From positions 106,415,591 through 106,479,590 of the forward strand of contig NC_035436.2 of NCBI RefSeq assembly GCF_002127325.2: a stretch of DNA of 64,000 nt, in the 5' to 3' direction. The notes under the pieces were generated by a model. It was not told the origin of the DNA. It saw only the letters and a program-made list of their open reading frames with translations, and did no database searches. The DNA comes from Helianthus annuus (Eukaryota; Streptophyta; Magnoliopsida; Asterales; Asteraceae). The translations under genes and the position numbers were made by a program. Positions 59,297-64,000 of the stretch are shown piece after piece (positions within the stretch are counted from its first letter, which is position 1; each line of letters begins with the position of its first letter).

Positions 59297-62200
59297 TGTC
59301 ACACCCTGGCTTTGCGGAAGCGTGGTTATTTTGGTGTGACTTCTTAATACCATAGCTTAACCATAACAAAGCTATATGAAATAAAACCATGCAAGATCAT
59401 CCATTAAATTACGTTTTAGAAACCAAATACAACAACATTGTCTGAAGACGTTGACACATGCAACGTGAATTAAAATATAATAACATAAACATTGTTCACA
59501 AACATCAACATGACATAAACACAGTTTAAGGACTGTGACTCATCCAGGAAAAAGTCACATCCCCTAAACCCGGATGACCTCGTAACTAGTGCAGTGGGAA
59601 AACGTGTCATACCGCGCCAGATCCTTTAATTCCCTGAAATACATGTAAGTTGAAAAATCAACAATAATGTTGAGCGAGTTCATGTGTAAGTGAGTAAATA
59701 AACCTTTGTATGTATAAAAACCCTGGTATGTAGCAAATAAGGAAAAAGAAATCACCAATGGTTTGCAAGGCCATTGATATGTGTGAAGTGCAAGTAGGAA
59801 GACTCAAACCTAGCGGATTTATGCGTTGGGCACAAAGTCACCCCGAGTTCCGTACTGTTGGGCCTGGGGATGGGCTCGCTACACCCAGATAGATCTACTG
59901 CTCCTGTCCCTCGGTCCTACCCTGAGTATTAATGGCCTCAAGTTTCTGCCTACCCACTCACATGATCTAAGTAGTAAACCTCCTTACGCTAATCATACCA
60001 TGTATAAAGTACTTGTAATCAAAGTAACATGTATTTCACCCCCGCAGTTTAGAAAACTGAAAACAGTTAAGAGAAAAGGGGGACATGAACTCACAGTGGT
60101 GCGTCTCTACCAAGTATATCTCCTGATCAAGCAGCTGTGCGACGACCTACACGTACTAAGTCTCTTAGACGGGCGGCCGTGCCTTAGCTTTATGGTTTAA
60201 GTTTTTGGGAAATAGTTAGACAACTATTTCATGTTTACATTCTGTATATACTTGGTAATTATTTTCCTTCCCAAGGATGGGGGATTTAATACATGAGCGT
60301 TCGTATAACTTCGGAATATATCATTAAGTCTCACTTAATATATATTTTACTTCTTATTCCAAAATATAAATATTCTTCCCAAAAATATTATATTTTGATA
60401 CATATGATTTTTCCCAAAATAATACCTTGACAAAAATACGCGTTCATAATATTTCCTTAAATGCGTAAGTTACGTTTTAAAGGTCGGGTGGTATAAACTA
60501 TACCGTTGTAACTTAAATATTTATCGTAAAGGCGTTTGTATTATTTTGGATTCGTTAACACGGTAATATTATTTTTACCCTAAAAATAATATTTGTATAT
60601 TTCACAAAATAATCATAAACACATAACAAGTGACGTTATGCAGAATATATATACTAAATATATATTTATCAAGTTTTATTTTGTGAAATTCCACCTCCGA
60701 TATTTTGTAAATAAAGTCGTGGCAAAATCTATAATTTGAAAACAAGTCAAAATGTATTTCTAACACTTATAGTGGAAATATTTCTAAGTGTTAGGTTTTT
60801 GAAAAAATTTCGCCAGAGTCTCCCCTGTAACTGGAGGTGACCACGCTTTCAAGCGTATCATTTTCTTTTATAAATCAAACCAACAATCTTCTCATTCAAT
60901 CAAAACAATGTTCAAAGCAGCGAACTAGTCAATAAATATGTAAATCGCCAGAATCACATGAACTTGTAGTTTTTCCAAAACTATGAAGTAAATCCCATTA
61001 CTTTTAGTGGATCTTCATATAAATCAATCCGGTTTCGCAAAAACCTCGCTTTTAAAGAAATTCCATCTTTACAACTTCTTGTAAAATTTTACACAACTAG
61101 TTCTTTGTCGAAACTTAGCGTTACACAAGTGTTTACACACTTGTGTGTTTTAAAAATCATTCTTGTTTGTGTAAGATCCGGTTTCGGAAAATATGATTTC
61201 TTTGACACTTGGTCCTTTGAAAATACCGCTTGTAGATCCGTAGATCTACTAGTTTTAAACACTTTTTCATAAGAAAAATCGTTTTTACACAAGTTCATGA
61301 TTCGTGTATGGTAGAGTTTCATCACTTAACCCTTGTTACATTAAAACAAATTGTATGTCATGATCCATGATCATGACCAATCCGGGTTAGACGATGATCC
61401 GAGCTACCACAACATAGATCGGCACTAAATAATTACACAAAACAAATCTTCCAAGATTTACACAATCCTTGTGCTATTAACCAACATATTCATCATTTTT
61501 AGTACACTTTTACATCTCATCTTGTATGTTTACGAGTTTTATCCGTCATATATCGTTTTAACCACTTTAAAATAGATCGAGAGGGTGTTTATAGTAACTT
61601 ACTACTAGCTCAAGGCTAGGGAAGATTCTAGTCGAAGAATGAGTGGATAAAAGAAATGAGATGAGGTCCTTCGAGTTCTGAATGCACCAAGCCTCCTCGT
61701 GTGTGATCCTTAGCACTTGTATGATCTTGAAATAGCTTGAACAAAATCGAAATATGGATGGATGATATAGGGGTGTTCGGCCGAGAGTTTATAGAGAGGG
61801 GAGGGAGAGTTTTGATGGTGAAATGTTAAGTGAATGATATGGTGTGCCAAGACTAGATCTTATAGGCAACTTCAAGTTCATAATCCAATGGTTCATGTGC
61901 TTTCTTGATATGGGACAAGTATGATTAAATTAATCAAATGAAGGACATGAGGTGTCCCTCTTGGGGACGGTTTGGTTAGGGGGGGGGGTTACCCGGTTCA
62001 TTTCCAACTAAACATTAGGTATTAGTTAGTTAAGTTAAGTTAGTTTAGGGATTAACCCGGTTACTAACGTGTTATGCATTAAAGCGGGTGTTAAGGTATT
62101 CGGGGACCCTAACTGGCTCAGAAAAAGATAAACAATGTAAATGGCAATATTTTCATGTTCCGGGTAAAGTCCGGTTGTTCGGTTGGATAGTAATCCGTTG

Positions 62201-62730
62201 AAGCGCTTAGCAAAGCTTTAAAGTGTCGTTATTATTATTTTTTGTGACACGACTTATTCCCGACACTTTGGAAAGTGTCTAGTAATATTTTTCTCATGTT
62301 TTGGCACTTTATTAGTTAACCAAGTGCTGAATTTTGTACTTAGAGTACGTTTTAGGCACATCCTGTCACTGTAACTTATTCCTAGAGACGCAGTTCTACA
62401 ACCCTTATATCCCTACACTCTCTACTAGTGTAGTAAAATATTTCTGGCTCATACAGGCCTTAGAGGCAGTGTCTGCCTGATGCTGGCTTTATCAGCATGT
62501 TTTGATAGGTTATCCGTTCATTGTGCAACTGTGCTTTTGTGCATCATGTTTGTCACTAAAGTTCAGCATGTAAATAATGTAGTGACAGTAAATAAAGTAT
62601 GATGCAGGTATGTGCATGTATCAGTAATCAAGTAGCAGTTTATCCACAATTTCAGGTAGGCACAGTAATTAAGCAGTAATTAATTATTAATTAAGTCGTA
62701 CGGATACCTGATTTAGTGAGGGTTGTCACA
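59297..62730 (-). repeat. 5' LTR of element C, uninterrupted
   Basis: 3434 bp, TGTCACACCCTGGC...GGTTGTCACA. It is the reference that shows how A split the other LTR. Short open frames within it match those in the 3' LTR and are not genes. Confidence 0.9.
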
Positions 62731-63050
62731 TTCTCCCCCCGTTAGAAAAATTTCGTCCCGAAATTTTAAGTTCTGCTTCTAGAAGCAGGGTTCTTGGGAA
62801 ATAAGTGGGGGTATTTTTCTTTCATTCGGTCCTCACGCTCCCAGGTGTATTCAGGACCATGTCTGGCATTCCATCTGACTTTGACGACCTTGACACTGCT
62901 CCGGCGGGTTTTGTTCACTTTCCAATTCGTAACCTCAACAGGTTCTTCAACGAAGTGGAGCGTGTCGTCAACATGAATTTCGTCGGTGGGAATGACAACG
63001 GTATCTTGAGTTGGACTTTTCTTCAGATTTGATACATGAAATGTATCGTG
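62731..63050 (-). pseudogene. second element-C interior (C'), chromodomain end only
   Basis: Directly after the 5' LTR of C comes TTCTCCCCCCGTTAG, the palindrome (62748-62766) and the chromodomain/C-terminal integrase coding end. This is near-identical to 31794-32113 and in the same orientation. It stops at ATGTATCGTG (63041-63050), where element F starts, although the match in C continues with AACTCCATTCAG. C' is therefore a tandem neighbour sharing the LTR, and is probably interrupted rather than truncated. Confidence 0.8.
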
Positions 63051-64000
63051 TGTGACACCCCAGGAAAACTAGTGAACGATATAACTTACCTAGCTTCCTC
63101 AGTGAGTGCGTACCAAATTTCGGGACGAAATTTCTTTTAAGTTGGGGATAATGTGACAACCCGAATTTCCAAGATTCTATTTCGCATTTATTGCACGTTC
63201 ATGTATTGTTTAGCTGTTTATTTGCACAATTGATTGCCATGGAATTATATATGTTTTGATTGTTTGATTGTGCATGGTTGTTTGTTAATTGTGAAGTTGG
63301 TAAATATATGAACTTGGTGGTGAAATTATGAAATTGTTATGAGATGGTGTACATGTGTAATATATGATACTTAGGGAGGTAGAGGGTAATTAATGAAATT
63401 CTAGAGATTCTTAACCCTAATCTCCTACCCTAATCATTCTCTAATCATTCACAAGAAACCAAAACACGTACTCTCACACTCCCTAATCCTCTCCACAACC
63501 ATCTTCTTATCATTCTTGGATTCACAAGTCCTTTGCATCAAGTTTGATTGCCAATCCATCTAGAATCGAATCAAGGTAATTGTTTAATCATTGTTTGATG
63601 TTAATTGTTGATTGATTGATTGATGTTAAAGCCCTAGCTCTCATATGATACTTCTGTGATTTTGATTTGATTCTGGATAGTTGTGATAATGATGTGATTA
63701 GTCGTACAATTGATTGCTTGACAATTTAGAAATCGTGATATGTGAGAATGATTGACTGTTGATTTGTTTACTACTGTACACATATGAATTAGGGTTTTGA
63801 GATCGCTTGAACAATAGAAACGTAACTGCTTTGATCTCAATGAGCGAATGATTGAAATGTTCTCAGGGTTTTGTGAATGAATATGTTATCATGTCCGAGG
63901 TTATTAATATGATATAGGTCCGAGTTTCATTTACAAAGTATAGTCCGAGTTTTTAAGGAGGTAAATGGCCCGAGTTTTGTACCAACTTGAAGCCCGAATT
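63051..64000 (+). mobile_element. element F: start of another gypsy-type element, cut by the window end
   Basis: Begins TGTGACACCCCAGGAAAAC at 63051. A palindrome (63115-63133), purine tract TAAGTTGGGGATAA and TGTGACAACCCG (63152) follow, and then LTR-like noncoding sequence to the end of the window. The first 101 bp are homologous to the internal terminal module of A and B. Near the end, CCGAG/CCGAGTTT recurs about every 25-50 bp (63896-64000). No coding sequence is seen before the window ends. Confidence 0.65.

Larger units (their letters stand above)
19691..62730 (-). mobile_element. element C: chromodomain Ty3/gypsy (Tekay/Del-like) retrotransposon, nested host
   Basis: Minus-strand element spanning 43 kb because it holds three younger insertions (A, E, B). 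Without them and their duplicated targets it is about 14.2 kb, with two 3434-bp LTRs and about 7.3 kb of interior. In transcriptional order it has: 5' LTR 59297-62730, primer site, repeat-rich leader, extra acidic ORF, gag with an intron, protease, RT, RNase H, integrase, chromodomain, PPT, and a 3' LTR split by A. All coding parts are decayed. The base pairs outside the LTRs do not match: the left flank ends CAAAC, and the right flank is another C-type interior. The right end has therefore been altered by recombination. Confidence 0.88.

Overview
This is nuclear DNA from a flowering plant. It holds one spliced host gene near the left end and, from about 11.3 kb onward, a dense pile of LTR retrotransposons. 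The plant is most likely a eudicot of the Asteraceae. That is an inference from the style of the Ty1/copia gag and Ty3/gypsy elements as I know them, not from a search. GT-AG introns, tRNA-iMet primer sites, TG...CA LTRs and 5-bp target duplications are seen directly.

Region 1 (1-11336) is gene space. A 19-exon plus-strand gene (coding 3434-10030, 950 codons, every exon junction in frame) encodes a leucine-rich-repeat receptor kinase of the LRR-VIII-1 type, the group that includes Arabidopsis HPCA1. The flanks are AT-rich and noncoding.

Region 2 (11337-18820) is a complete minus-strand copia-type LTR element. It has 403/406-bp LTRs, a GTTCG target duplication and an iMet primer site. It encodes only a broken gag-type protein and no pol. 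Its leader carries 19 copies of a short AAGCGRAAC motif.

Region 3 (18821-64000) is a nest of Ty3/gypsy elements of chromodomain (Tekay/Del-like) type. Element C (minus, 19691-62730) is the oldest host. Its two LTRs are each 3434 bp once the insertions are removed. It has an extra acidic ORF upstream of gag, and a gag-pol with several stops and a destroyed reverse-transcriptase active site. Three elements sit inside it, each with a readable target duplication: A (21045-29708, minus, ATATA) in the 3' LTR, E (32840-44817, minus, ACTAT) in the integrase, and B (49245-57468, plus, GTAGG) in the extra ORF. Right of C's 5' LTR a second C-type internal region begins (62731-63050). It is interrupted by the start of a plus-strand element F, which runs off the window.

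E is nearly intact, with one stop codon between protease and reverse transcriptase. A and B belong to one family that shares the same protease/RT deletion but keeps gag. A's gag carries a 99-bp GT-AG intron that is precisely absent from B. The observations most worth following are this intron loss, the doubled 3' terminal module in A/B (whose inner copy is the apparent LTR start of F), the motif arrays in leaders and LTRs, and the extra ORF of element C.
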